A stretch of 64,000 nucleotides of DNA, from assembly GCA_028274465.1 (NCBI GenBank), contig CM051457.1, positions 49,012,362 through 49,076,361 of the forward strand, read 5' to 3'. The notes beneath the pieces were generated by a model. The model was not told the origin of the DNA. It worked only from the letters and a program-made list of their open reading frames with translations, and ran no database searches. A program made the translations under genes and the position numbers. Below are positions 11,314 through 21,607 of the stretch, piece by piece. The first letter of the stretch is position 1, and each line of letters starts with the position of its first letter. The DNA comes from Plantago ovata (lineage: Eukaryota; Streptophyta; Magnoliopsida; Lamiales; Plantaginaceae).

Positions 11314-11321
11314 TTTATATA
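11314..11321 (-). promoter_or_regulatory. Putative TATA box of SirN ORF3
   Basis: TATATAAA on the - strand (within ACTATATAAA) lies about 130 nt upstream of the ORF3 start codon. The same ACTATATAAA, followed by the conserved word GAGTTAGAGAAA, precedes ORF3 in SirA (40193-40200) and SirC (53736-53743). It is well away from the LTR promoter. The stretch 11182-11660 otherwise holds ORF3 leader and no gene. Confidence 0.6.
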
Positions 11322-11660
11322 GTGTCTCTGATGTGCGAGAAATTCAATCATTTTGAACTCTCAGCAAGAGTAAAACAGAGAAACATTGGCGTTCGTGGAG
11401 CCTTTGCATTGAATGCGTAGTGGCCCACTAACTTGAAACCGTCAGAGCACTCTCTCTCTTTGTTTTATTAACAGTTAGATTAGTAACTCCTTTTAATCAA
11501 TGGCCACGATTGTATTTCATGTCATGATTATTACGAGTTTATCTGTGCCCGATTAACGTCACAAATTGATTTTACCGAGTTTTAAGGGATTAGATAGCTT
11601 GCTGCAATAGACAAGAATCTTTTCAGCGAGTTTGCATTAATAGCCTAGATACTTGCTGAA

Positions 11661-11672
11661 AGTTCCCCTTAC
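11661..11672 (-). other. Internal polypurine tract between pol and ORF3 of SirN
   Basis: The - strand reads GTAAGGGGAACT just downstream of the hairpin array. SirA has a stronger form (TTAAGGGGGAATTTT at 39790). It resembles the true 3' polypurine tract of the family (AAAAAGGGGGAAATT). Confidence 0.5.
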
Positions 11673-11708
11673 TTAGATATCTCGTATTTTCTTAAGTTTT
11701 AAAAGATA

Positions 11709-12068
11709 TTTCTGATTTTCCGTATCAGTAAATTCTTTTGTACTTGAGATATCCTTTGGTAAAATCTGAGAAATGAGTTTTGCTCTTTTTCTGAGTTCCC
11801 GTCTCAGAATATTCCCTTGATACATGAATACCTGTTTCAGTATCTTTGATTGTCTGAGTGCCTGTTTCAGCAATCCTTAAGGTTTTTCTCTTACTGAGTG
11901 CCTGACTCAGCAAGTGATCAAGTTTCCTAACAAATACCCGTTTTGAAGGAATTACTTGTTGAATGCCTGTTTCAGCAAACATGTAGTGACCTTATCATTT
12001 CTTAGAAGAAATTAGTAGACGGAGCTTTAAGTAAAAATACTTTGGCTTGCTGAATACCTGTTTCAGCA
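11709..12068 (-). repeat. Array of seven short hairpins after SirN RNase H
   Basis: Seven imperfect inverted repeats lie between the RNase H stop (12087) and the internal polypurine tract. Each has a 5-8 bp stem and a 7-nt loop of the form ACNGGNA on the - strand. The fifth stem pair is A-T in some units, G-C in others and T-A in the last (CTGAT/ATCAG near 11710). The order matches the array in SirA at 39385-39755. One frame (11982-11725) also encodes repeated ETGIQ/ETGTQ words, so a coding-repeat origin remains possible. Confidence 0.75.
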
Positions 12069-12086
12069 TTCTGCCAAATGTATCCT

Positions 12087-12788
12087 TTATTGAGGTAGTC
12101 CAATCAATCCAAGGTTATACCTTAGCATTGCGAACCTATTATTTGGTAGGGGCTTGGTAAAGATGTCAGCAAGCTGATCATCAGTGCCTACTTTCACAAC
12201 CTCAATATCTCCTTTTTCCACATGATCTCTAATGAAATGATGTCTAATATGAATGTGCTTAGTCCTTGAGTGAAACTTAGGATTCGTGTTTTCTTTGCAG
12301 AAATACCATAATCTCTTAATTGTTGCTGAATCCATAGGATTTGAGCTGTGCAACATCCAGCTGCAATGTATTCAGATTCAGTGGATGAATTGGCAACACA
12401 AGTTTGCTTCTTGCTGAACCATGATATTAATCTAGCACCCAAAAACTGACAAGTTCCAGAGGTATTTTTTCTATCAAGAGTTGATCCTCCATGATCAGCA
12501 TCAGAATAACCAACCAATTCTAATCCAGAATCTTTAGGATACCATAATCCAACATTGACTGTACCTTTGACATATTTCAGTATCTTGATTGCCTTGTTGT
12601 ATTGTGATTCTCTTGGATCAGATTGGAATCTTGCACACACACAAACAGCATACTGAATGTCAGGTCTACTTGCTGTTAAGTACCACAAGGAACCAATGAG
12701 CTTCCTATACTTGTGTTCTTCAACACTTTTATCTTCTTTAGTATAGCCCAATTTGGTACCAACACTCATAGGGATCTTTTCAGGTTTC
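12087..12788 (-). pseudogene. pol: SirN pol 3' end: end of RT and RNase H
   Basis: The frame continues the RT interrupted by AthB1 and runs through the copia RNase H ([28 protein letters not shown]) to the stop at 12087-12089. Compared with SirA, about 38 bp around 12286 are missing; they encode IFCDNTSAIAIT, including an expected catalytic Asp. The deletion also shifts the frame. Confidence 0.87.
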
Positions 12789-12793
12789 TCTTC

Positions 12794-14041
12794 TGATGAA
12801 TGTGTATTTTACACTTTCATTCGAGTCACGTTTTAGCTATATTTTAGTACATTTTATTAGAATAGTGTCACGTTTCCCTTTAGATTTTATTTTACAGGTT
12901 TTGGTTGAAATTCGGAGATTTCGGGGCAATTATATTGAAGTCTACAAGGAATTGGTGTTCCAGAAGCCTATTTGGAGTATCTGAAGGTTTCCGGATAGGA
13001 TTTGGAGTCTAGCGGCCGAATCTGGAGGTTAGAAGGCTACTAGAAGTCATAAACCGAGTCCGAAAAGGTGAAGAAATCCAAATCCCCGTCGAAAAACACG
13101 GAAATTCTGCGAAAAACTGGGGGGCGAACCGCCCCACCACCGGGCGAACCGCCCCAGACTATTTTCGGGGCCTATATATGGAGCTCAAGTTTTTTTCCGA
13201 AAATCATATCTTTCCAAGCCTACTTTCTCACCTCTCTCTATAGTTTTAGGGAGGAACTTCCCGGGGCCTGTCCTGGGAGTTTCGTAGCTTAGGGGATACT
13301 TTTTCATAGCAGATTGGAGCGCGTAGGATCGCAATCATCCGGAGATTAACAACCTTCGGTAACTTTGTATCTTACAGTTTTTATCTACTTATTTTATTCT
13401 TCTTTCAATATGTTTTCTTCTATGATTTCTATTGATTGCATGCCTATTATGAGTAACTAAATTTATCGTTGGTGGTAGTATGTGAATTCTTAGCGAGGGA
13501 AGATAATCATGCTAATGGCTATATCGCGCATTATACTCCGTGTCATTGCTTTATTTCGTTGATCAGTTGAAACCAAAATTCTCGTATGTTGTATTGATTA
13601 TTATGCACACTTGAACACTTGTCAACCAATCAGACCAATTATCCTCGTAGTGTTGAATAATTATGGAACACATTAGGACGTTAGTTGTTGATGAGTCAGA
13701 CCCATACTATCTTCGTAGTGCTTAATATTTGCAACAAGGACACAAGATTGATTCAAAGATCTCTATGCAAGACCGAGGAATTTATGCATGATTATCGACC
13801 CATTATGTTAAGAAGGACCATACTATCACCAATCTCCATTATCTGCTTGAAAACCCCTATTGCTTTCTATCTGCTGTTTTATATTCTCTTGTTAAATAGA
13901 TAAAGGTAGTTATAGTCCTGAGAGAACGACACTCTAGTCATTCTACTACTACACTACGGTTTTCGTTGTAGTTGTGGATTGCCTTTGGCTAAATAACAAA
14001 TTTATTTGCTGAATTAGAATCTGACAAATTCCCGTTCATCA
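12794..14041 (+). repeat. AthB1 5' LTR
   Basis: The LTR runs TGATGAATGTG to CGTTCATCA, 1,248 bp. It is about 28 bp shorter than the 3' copy through a deletion after ATTCGAGTC. A TATA-like TATATATG lies at 13173-13180, just downstream of two GC-rich hairpins (13121-13135 and 13142-13155). A 72-codon frame at 13685-13903 recurs at the same place in the 3' LTR and is not a gene. Confidence 0.95.
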
Positions 14042-14044
14042 AAT

Positions 14045-14062
14045 TGGCGCCTTTGCCGGGGA
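14045..14062 (+). other. AthB1 primer binding site (tRNA-Asp type)
   Basis: TGGCGCCTTTGCCGGGGA starts four bases after the LTR. It is the Athila-lineage primer site with one change from AthB2 (CCT for CCG). Confidence 0.92.
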
Positions 14063-14204
14063 CTATACTCCTTTTTTTTATTTAATTTGTTTATATTTAC
14101 AGCTTTAGATTCCTAATTCTTTTAGTTTTAGTTTTCCTTTTTAATCTCTCTCTGCTTTCCTAGTTTGTTTCTAATCACCTTTCCTAGTCTGTCACAGATT
14201 GTGT

Positions 14205-16363
14205 ATGCCGCATACACGTTCTGCAGGAACACCGCTTGCTAATTCAATTGTTGAGATCGATAGAGTCTAACACCAAAGAAGGCGACTACTTGAAAGGCGC
14301 GCACTAGAGGAAATAGAGGAAACCGATTTCTCTGAATCTCTAATTAGTCTTTTCAAGGAAATCGACGGAATGGCAGAAGCTAGACCACTGAAGGCATGGG
14401 TACAACCCACCAAGGATCGTATGAGGGGACCGGCGATTGTTCTTTCGCCTGCAACCCGAGATCTGGAAATCAAGAACCACGCATTCCAACAACTTCTGAG
14501 GTTCTATGGCTTATCAAGGGAAGATGTGATGGGGTACTTGAACGATATCGATGATTTCGTCAACCAACTCCCACGACCCGGAGCTGACATAACAACGGAT
14601 GAGTTGAGGATGAAGGTTTTTGCTATGGGACTTGGCGACAGAGCCAGGTCATGGATGAGTTCTCTACCAGCCGACTCGCTGGACACTTGGGAAAAGGTTT
14701 TTTCAGCTTTCATGGAGAAATACTTCCCACACACTCTGACTACCGCGCTAAAGGCGCAAATCACTGCATTCAAGCAGGACTATGATGTGACCATCTACAC
14801 CGCATTCGAGAGGTTCCAAGATCTCACGAACAAGTGCCTCACCATGGTTTTGAACTTTCTGACTTAGTCCAACACTTCTACAATGGACTAACCTTCGAGA
14901 ACCAACAAGTGGTGGATTTCCAATGCCGAGGCAATATTTGGGAGGAAACCGCAGAAGCCGTCTGGGCAGTTTTCGAAAGGCTTGCTAAGGGTTCGCAGTT
15001 CAAGGACCCAAGAGCAATGTTTAGGAGACGTGGACCTGAAGCTCCACCGACTCAAGAAGCCCCTATGTACAGGGGGAATGGGGATCAATTCGAGTGTTTT
15101 ACCAACGAATTGAAGCAAGTCCTCAAGAGCGCCACCGGAACAACTGTTTCGAACGAAGTATGCCGAATATGCAAGAACTATGGGCATGGGGCTCATATGT
15201 GTAGATCGGAGCTGGCATACGATGATGGCAACTGGGCTCGAGGAGGCTAAGAAGAAGCCTTCGCTACGGAGTTTGGCACTCAAGAAGTTAGCTACGGACA
15301 AGACGGTAGGAATCCTCGAGGTGGATTTTGGAGAAGAGGATACCGTAACAATCAAGGATATGCACCGGCTAACCAAACTAATGGACCTAACCAAGACCGT
15401 AGCAGGCTGAACTATGGTAATGATCACTGCGAAAACCCCGCTCCGAAAGAGCCACCGAAGTCGAAGTCGGCTCTACTGATGGAGAACTTACAAAAGATGG
15501 TTGATCACACACAAAGTTTTCTCAAACGTTATGAAGAAGATTCTGAGAAGACTAGAGCAAGGCTCGATAAGTTGGAAGAGAGCACAAGGCTTGCCCATCA
15601 AAAGATGCAAGAGTTGATCGACCGAGGAGCAAGTAGGGAGCAAGGCAAACTGCCTAGCAACACTGAGAAGTCATTGTCTATTAACTTAGTAGGTGATCTA
15701 CCTGTTGAAATCACAATCAAGAAGGTTGCTAAGTGCGAGAGTTGCAAGAGGGAACTGCCCCCATAGGCCGACGAAGAAGAAAAGGACCTTGGTACTAACA
15801 AGAGAGAAGAGGAGCAAGAGGATCCCGGGCCACTCCCTCAAAGTTTCGATATTAAGGTCGGGATTGGGGAGCTTGAAGATGTCCGAGCCACACTAGACAC
15901 TGGATCCTACTCAAATGTGCTCCCTTTAAACATTTTCGAGAAGAGTAACCTTGGAGAACTAACTGTGCATAAGGCTATTGTGCAACTGGCGGATGGATCC
16001 CTTGTGAAACCCGAAGGCGTTGTGAAGAATGTATTAGTCAAAATTGGTGAAGCCTCTGTCCACACCGATTTTGTAATTATGCCAGCATCAGCACCAGGAA
16101 CGGGGGATGTCATACTCTTAGGACGAAGATTCTTGACTAAAATACGCTCAGTGATGGACATCTACCAAAGGACTTGTACTATCGAAGTGGATGGCAAGCA
16201 ACATGTGTTGCAAGCCATATCTGATCCACCTGATCCACCCGATACTTCTAACACTATTGATTACAGTGGTCTTAACATTTATGTTCACTCTTATTCACAG
16301 GATCAAAGCACGGGAAGGAGAATCATGAAGGGGAAGTCTAGTACCCTCAGAAGGAAAAGATAG
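14205..16363 (+). pseudogene. gag-pro: AthB1 gag-protease, disrupted
   Basis: The region aligns along its length with the intact 695-codon frame of AthB2. It has the retrotransposon Gag domain (FAMGLGDRARSW ... YFPHTLTTALKAQI), a CCHC knuckle (CRICKNYGHGAHMC) and an aspartic protease with intact DTG (ATLDTGSYSN near 15889). Lesions are a stop at about 14269 (TAC to TAA), loss of one C near 14840 causing a frameshift, a stop at about 15248 (GAA to TAA), and a stop at 15764. It ends at the same place as AthB2, without continuing into RT. Confidence 0.92.
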
Positions 16364-17476
16364 GGGTCGAGTTAGAGACCTTAAACAATGGCGCTATCCG
16401 GGAGGCAACTCGGGGTTTTTATTGCTTTCTTTACCGCTTTATTGCATGCATTCATACTTGAACAATTTGCTTTTCATATGTGAATTTGTTCGGTTCTGTG
16501 TCGTTTATGCTTATGTTGTGTTTGAGTGAGACTTTTCGAGTGATTTTTTGAGGAAAATGATTTTTCGGGGACTTAAAATCGCATTTTTATTTTTCAAAAA
16601 ACGTTCGTCTCCCACCTAAAAGTGGGGGGCGAATCGCCCCACGACCAGAGCGCGCGTGCTCTGGGCGTGCGGGGCGGTCTGCCCCAGGTGTGGGGCGAAC
16701 CGCCCCACACCTCCAGAGACTAAAAATTGGGGGTTTCTTCCCCAAACTCCCTTTTTTCTCCATTTTCACCCTTCAAACTCCAAAATTTCCTCCATATTCA
16801 AAATATCTTCAAATCTTCATAACTTCTTCATCTCTCCATCATTTTGTGTGTTCTTTAGCTTCATTCGAAGCCCGTTACGTGCTCTATCATTCTATCCGAA
16901 CAAATTTCTTGCTAGATCATTCAATTTCCGGATTTGAGGTATTATCACATGAACCCTAATTTTTACAATTTGGGGATTTTTTGATTTATGCTTCAATTAG
17001 ACTTGTATGATGTATGGGTTGATGATTTATGTGTTTAGATTCATTATTCATTGTCAATTACATGTTCAATTAGGCTTGGTTTGATGATTTGAGATTTTGC
17101 TAATTGGATGATATATGTCTTGTTAGGAAATTATCTCTATTGCTTTCATTCCTTGTTTAAACATGTGTTTATTGATATGAAATTGATGAATGTATTGGTA
17201 GAATGCATGATGGTTGAAATTGAGGATTTATGCTAGAAATTGATTTTTATGATATGGATTGAACCTTGTGATTCAAGGCATTTGTTATTAGCAAGAGCAT
17301 AATGTGATGTGTTATTGTAGTAGGTACATTGATATGTTACGTAATGAATTAGCTAGACTAGGTTTTGGGATTTTGAGGAGTTGGATTTTTGAGAATTTTA
17401 CTCGTTTGTTGGCTCGTTTATTTACATATGCATAGGTCTGTTTTGCATTGTACAAGATACTAATTGCTGTTTGTAG
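16364..17476 (+). other. AthB1 non-coding region between gag-pro and ORF2
   Basis: There is no gene here. It opens with the short hairpin CCGGGAGGCAACTCGG at 16398-16413, then GC-rich hairpins at 16623-16710 (units related to GGGGCGAACCGCCCC), then a T-rich stretch that ends in a plant-like splice acceptor: branch-like ACTAAT followed by GCTGTTTGTAG, last base 17476. In autonomous Athila, pol would lie before this region. It probably acts as leader or intron for a spliced ORF2 message. Confidence 0.65.
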
Positions 17477-17481
17477 GAATC

Positions 17482-18786
17482 ATGGCACCAAGGACAAGGA
17501 GAGCCGGCTCTAGCAAGAAGGGGAAAGGAGTGGCATCAAGCTCCCAACCATCTTATGATTTGTACAAGTTGTCTGCCGCTGCGATAGAGGTGCGTCAACG
17601 GCTAGAGGCGGAGATGGACGACGGAGGAAGGTCAATCATCCCCGATAGGAGGATTGACATTCCTGAGTCCGCAGCAAACAAAGCGGGATATAGGACACTG
17701 TCCAGTTTGGGGTCACAAAGGAATTGGGCATGGTACAGTTCCGACAGGTTCAAAGGCTACGACGAGAGCCTCCTCAGAGATTTCTACACTGGGTACACGG
17801 ATCTCGACGAGAAGAATGGGGTATTAGTCCAAGGCCTGATTATACCATGGAACCCAGAGTACATATCTCCCTTCATCCATTTCGGGAACTTGGAATTCAC
17901 AGAGAGCGCACACGCTTACTTGTATTCGAGGACCGCTAGGGGGATAGGGAGAGACATTACCGATGTGATCTGCAACAGGGAGTACAGATATCCTGGAGTT
18001 GGGGCAGCACCTGGACGGATCAGTTATAGCGACCTTAGCATCGAAGCTAAGGTGATGATGAAATTTTGCATCTCCGACTTGATCCCAAGGAAGAATGACA
18101 CATGGATTCAGCCCTACTACGCCGAGCTCCTCTACTGCCTAATAGACGGACATCAGATCGACATAGGGCGCATTATGTATGAGGAGTACGAGCGCCACTG
18201 GGAAAAGAAGAGGAAGCCTTTCATCTTTCCGAGTTTCATCACAGCATACTGCAAGTATCATGGGGTCGACGATATTGAGGAGGGGGATTGCGAGGTCGCT
18301 GCCCTTTCACCCTCGACCATTGAGGTACAGCTCAACAGGTATCAGTTGAGGAACCCCACAGCAGCAGCTGCTGATGTAGGAGGGCAATTCCAGCCGAATG
18401 ATTCCGATCATGAGGATGCTATGGAGGCCGATGTTGGCGAAGCCCCGATTCCAGATATTCCGTTTGTCCATCATGCACCGCATGCACCAGCAGGAGCACC
18501 ATAGGGGTCTGGAGAATTTGACTTCTCCGAATTCCGTAGCTACCTCGACAGCCGTTTCGACAGGATTGATGCCAACAACGCGGCGATGCGATAGGACATC
18601 GACAGGCACATTGTCCAGCACAACCGCGATTGGGAGATATTCGAGGAGCAACGCCGAGAGGATAGGCAACACATGTGGGAGCAGCAACAGCTGATCCAGC
18701 AACAGCAGGAAGCTCTACGACAGTCCAATGAGCTCATGAATGACATGTGGAGTGACTTTTATGGGGACTACCATCCCGATGATTAG
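17482..18786 (+). pseudogene. AthB1 ORF2, Athila-type accessory (envelope-like) protein with two amber codons
   Basis: The start is ATG 17482, five bases after the acceptor. The first 340 codons are open, then TAG at 18502-18504, TAG at 18592-18594, and the natural TAG at 18784-18786, all in one frame, 434 codons in total. The N-terminus is basic (MAPRTRRAGSSKKGKG). The middle has words typical of the plant-transposon accessory domain of Athila proteins (EYISPFIHFGNLEF, PYYAELLYCLIDGHQIDIGRIM). The C-terminus is acidic and then Gln-rich coiled coil. I see no signal peptide or membrane helix, so virus-like entry is unsupported. AthB2 has lost this ORF. Confidence 0.78.
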
Positions 18787-20326
18787 TCCTTCCACTTGTC
18801 CACTCTCAGCCGACCGAGGCCAAACCCTTCGGTAACATCTAGTATCACTTCTTATTACACATTCTCTTTTGCTAGGGGGCTAGCTTAAGAATCGTAAGGG
18901 GGATGGGATGTGAACCATGATGTTAAGTTTTGTTTGGTTTTGTGTCGATTAGTATCTTGTTCTTTGTTTGCATTTGCACGTTTACTGCTTTCTTAGATTT
19001 TTTAGGTTGCATTCACTTCATTCATCCTAGGATAGTCTTGCATGTTTTATATGGAGTTTATTGCCGAATTGTTTGAACTTTTATATTGGGTAAATCAACT
19101 AGCTATGCCATTAATCGTATGCTTCATCTCTATGAATTTGTTTGAGGTTTTTCTCGCTTGGCTTGTCACATTTATGTATTGCACTTAGTTGAGCTAGGTA
19201 GTCTCGACATCACTTAGTGGTGTTTTCTCTACTGCGGTTCACGAAGGCCTTTATAATAGGATGATGCATGTTAGGGTCTTATGGTTGTTTTCCCGAGTAA
19301 TTATGTACCTAAGAGGCAACAAGTCTTCAACATGCTTTGAGATTGCTAAATGCCTAGGAAGGAGGTAGTGTGAGTTTGTGTGATCCTTTGTTTATAACCT
19401 ATTCTTCCGAATAGGTTTGGGGAGGGGGTTACACCATCATTAGACTTGTTTCTGTTTTTCTTTTTTCGTATCGTGAGTTTATTTTTCCTTTTCCGTAATT
19501 TTGTACTCCAACCTATTCTTTCGAATAGGTTTGGGGAAGTCGTGTGAGTCTTTTTGTTTCTCTCTTTGTTATGCTACTGCTGGCTAGAAAAAATCGAAAA
19601 AAAAGAAAGAAAAATTCCAGGAAAAAAGAGAAAAGAAAATGAAAAAAAAAAGAATCTGGAAAGAAAAAAAAAGAAAAAAAGAGAAGACCCCAAAAAAGCA
19701 AAGAAGGGTCCAGAAAAGAAAAGCCAAATAGCAGTTTAGCAAAGTTTTGAGTCTTTTCCATTTTTCGTATTGTTCGTGTTTTTCTATTTTTTATCTTTTT
19801 TGTCTTGAGTGTCATCTGTTCTAGACCACCCTCGTCCTGCCATTCAGGAAGTGGTGAATAGCTTAAGACTTTACTTGAGAGATGGGTAGAATAGGGGAGT
19901 GTTATCTTTTATAGGGAACCCTCCTTCGTTTGATGAGAGCAAGTACTGGTTCGACCTCTTTTGAGGGAAAGTCTTAACATGGTGGAACAGCAGTAAGTCC
20001 TCAGTTTCATAGGCACGGGGCAACCATTCGTATCTTAGCATGCATCATTACGTCGTCACTGACTAGGTCCAGGTAGAGAATGTTACGAGAGACTATCTTG
20101 TCTTGACATAAGTGCTTATGTGGATGTGTATAAGTCAATCGAGGTATTCTTCAACCTATATTCATGCTTTGATTTATATGGTTTTTTGTTCATATGTTAT
20201 TTGATAGATTCAGTAATTTAGTTCATTTTATTTGGCATAAAATTCCATTTTTGAGTCTTGCATGTTTTTTGTATTAGAGTCTAGCTTAGTTGCTTGAGGA
20301 CAAGAAAAGGTTCGGTTTGGGGAGTT
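18787..20326 (+). other. AthB1 3' non-coding region with stem-loops and purine tract
   Basis: There is no gene here. It contains a polypurine word (AAGGGGGATGGGAT near 18896), two stem-loops of the form AACCTATTC...GAATAGGTT at about 19398 and 19510 each followed by TGGGGA, an A/G-rich stretch at about 19587-19715, and finally the 3' polypurine tract GGTTCGGTTTGGGGAG just before the LTR at 20327. Small frames in the A/G tract are low complexity. Confidence 0.7.
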
Positions 20327-21602
20327 TGATGAATGTGTATTTTACACTTTCATTCGAGTCTTTTCACCTATTTTAGCTATCCTCTATGTTAATTTAGCTA
20401 TATTTTAGTACATTTTATTAGAATAGTGTCACGTTTCCCTTTAGATTTTATTTTACAGGTTTTGGTTGAAATTCGGAGATTTCGGGGCAATTATATTGAA
20501 GTCTACAAGGAATTGGTGTTCCAGAAGCCTATTTGGAGTATCTGAAGGTTTCCGGATAGGATTTGGAGTCTAGGGGCCGAATCTGGAGGTTAGAAGGCTA
20601 CTAGAAGTCATAAACCGAGTCCGAAAAGGTGCAGAAATCCAAATCCGCGTAGAAAAATGCGGAAATTCCGCGAAAAACTGGGGGGCAAACCGCCCCACCA
20701 CCGGGCGAACCGCCCCAGAGTATTTTCAGGGCCTATATATAGAGCTCAAGTTTTTCTCCGAAAATCATATCTTTCCAAGCCTACTTTCTCACCTCTCTCT
20801 ATAGTTTTAGGGAGGAACTTCCCGGGGCCTGTCCTGGGAGTTCCGTAGCTTAGGGGATATTTTTTCATAGCAGATTGGAGCGTGTAGGATCGCAATCATC
20901 CGGAGATTGATAACCTTCGGTAACTTTGTATCTTACAGTTTTTATCTACTTATTTTATTCTTCTTTCAATATGTTTTCTTCTATGATTTCTATTGATTCA
21001 ATGCCTATTATGAGTAGCTAAATTTATCGTATGTGGTAGTATGTGAATTCTTAGCGAGGGAAGATAATCATGCTAACGGCTATATCGCGCATTATACTCC
21101 GTGTCATTGCTTTATTTCGTTGATCAGTTGAAACCAAAATTCTCGTATGTTGTATTGATTATTATGCACACTTGGACACTTGTCAACCAATCAGACCAAT
21201 TATCCTTGTAGTGTTGAATAATTACGGATCACATTAGGACGTTAGTTGTTGATGAGTCAGACCCATACTATCTTCGTGGTGCTTAATATTTGCAACAAGG
21301 ACACAAGATTGATTCAAAGATCTCTATGCAAGACCGAGGAATTTATGCATGATTATCGACCCATTATGTTAAGAAGGACCATACTATCACCAATCTCCAT
21401 TATCTGCTTGAAAACCCCTATTGCTTTCTATCTACTGTTTTATATTCTCTTGTTAAATAGATAAAGCTAGTTATAGTCCTGAGAGAACGATACTCGAGTC
21501 ATTCTACTACTACACTACGGTTTTCGTTGTAGTTGTGGATTGCCTTTGGCTAAATAACAAATTTATTTGCTGAATTAGAATATGAAAAATTCCCGTTCAT
21601 CA
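20327..21602 (+). repeat. AthB1 3' LTR
   Basis: This 1,276-bp copy matches the 5' LTR apart from scattered changes and the 28-bp gap. It ends CGTTCATCA and is followed by tcttc, the target duplication. Confidence 0.95.
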
Positions 21603-21607
21603 TCTTC

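Larger units (their letters stand above)
12794..21602 (+). mobile_element. AthB1: non-autonomous Athila-type gypsy element
   Basis: This is a complete 8.8-kb element with LTRs 12794-14041 and 20327-21602, Athila-type tRNA-Asp primer site, polypurine tract and 5-bp duplication tcttc (12789-12793, 21603-21607). It lies between RT and RNase H of SirN, in the opposite orientation. It contains gag and protease and an ORF2, but no RT, RNase H or integrase, so it resembles GAG-only terminal-repeat elements that would rely on a related autonomous Athila. Confidence 0.92.

Noticed and set aside
13685..13903. 72-codon frame repeated identically at 21246-21464
   Set aside because: It lies at the same place in both LTRs of AthB1 and is interrupted or absent as a gene-like unit elsewhere; repetition comes from the LTR, not from coding constraint.
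14205..16363. AthB1 gag-pro as a programmed frameshift gene
   Set aside because: AthB2 encodes the same protein in one frame, so the AthB1 changes are ordinary lesions.
19513..19815. Open frames across the A/G-rich tract (also 29392-29714)
   Set aside because: Lys/Glu/Phe homopolymer-like translations of a simple purine tract; no start context or domain.
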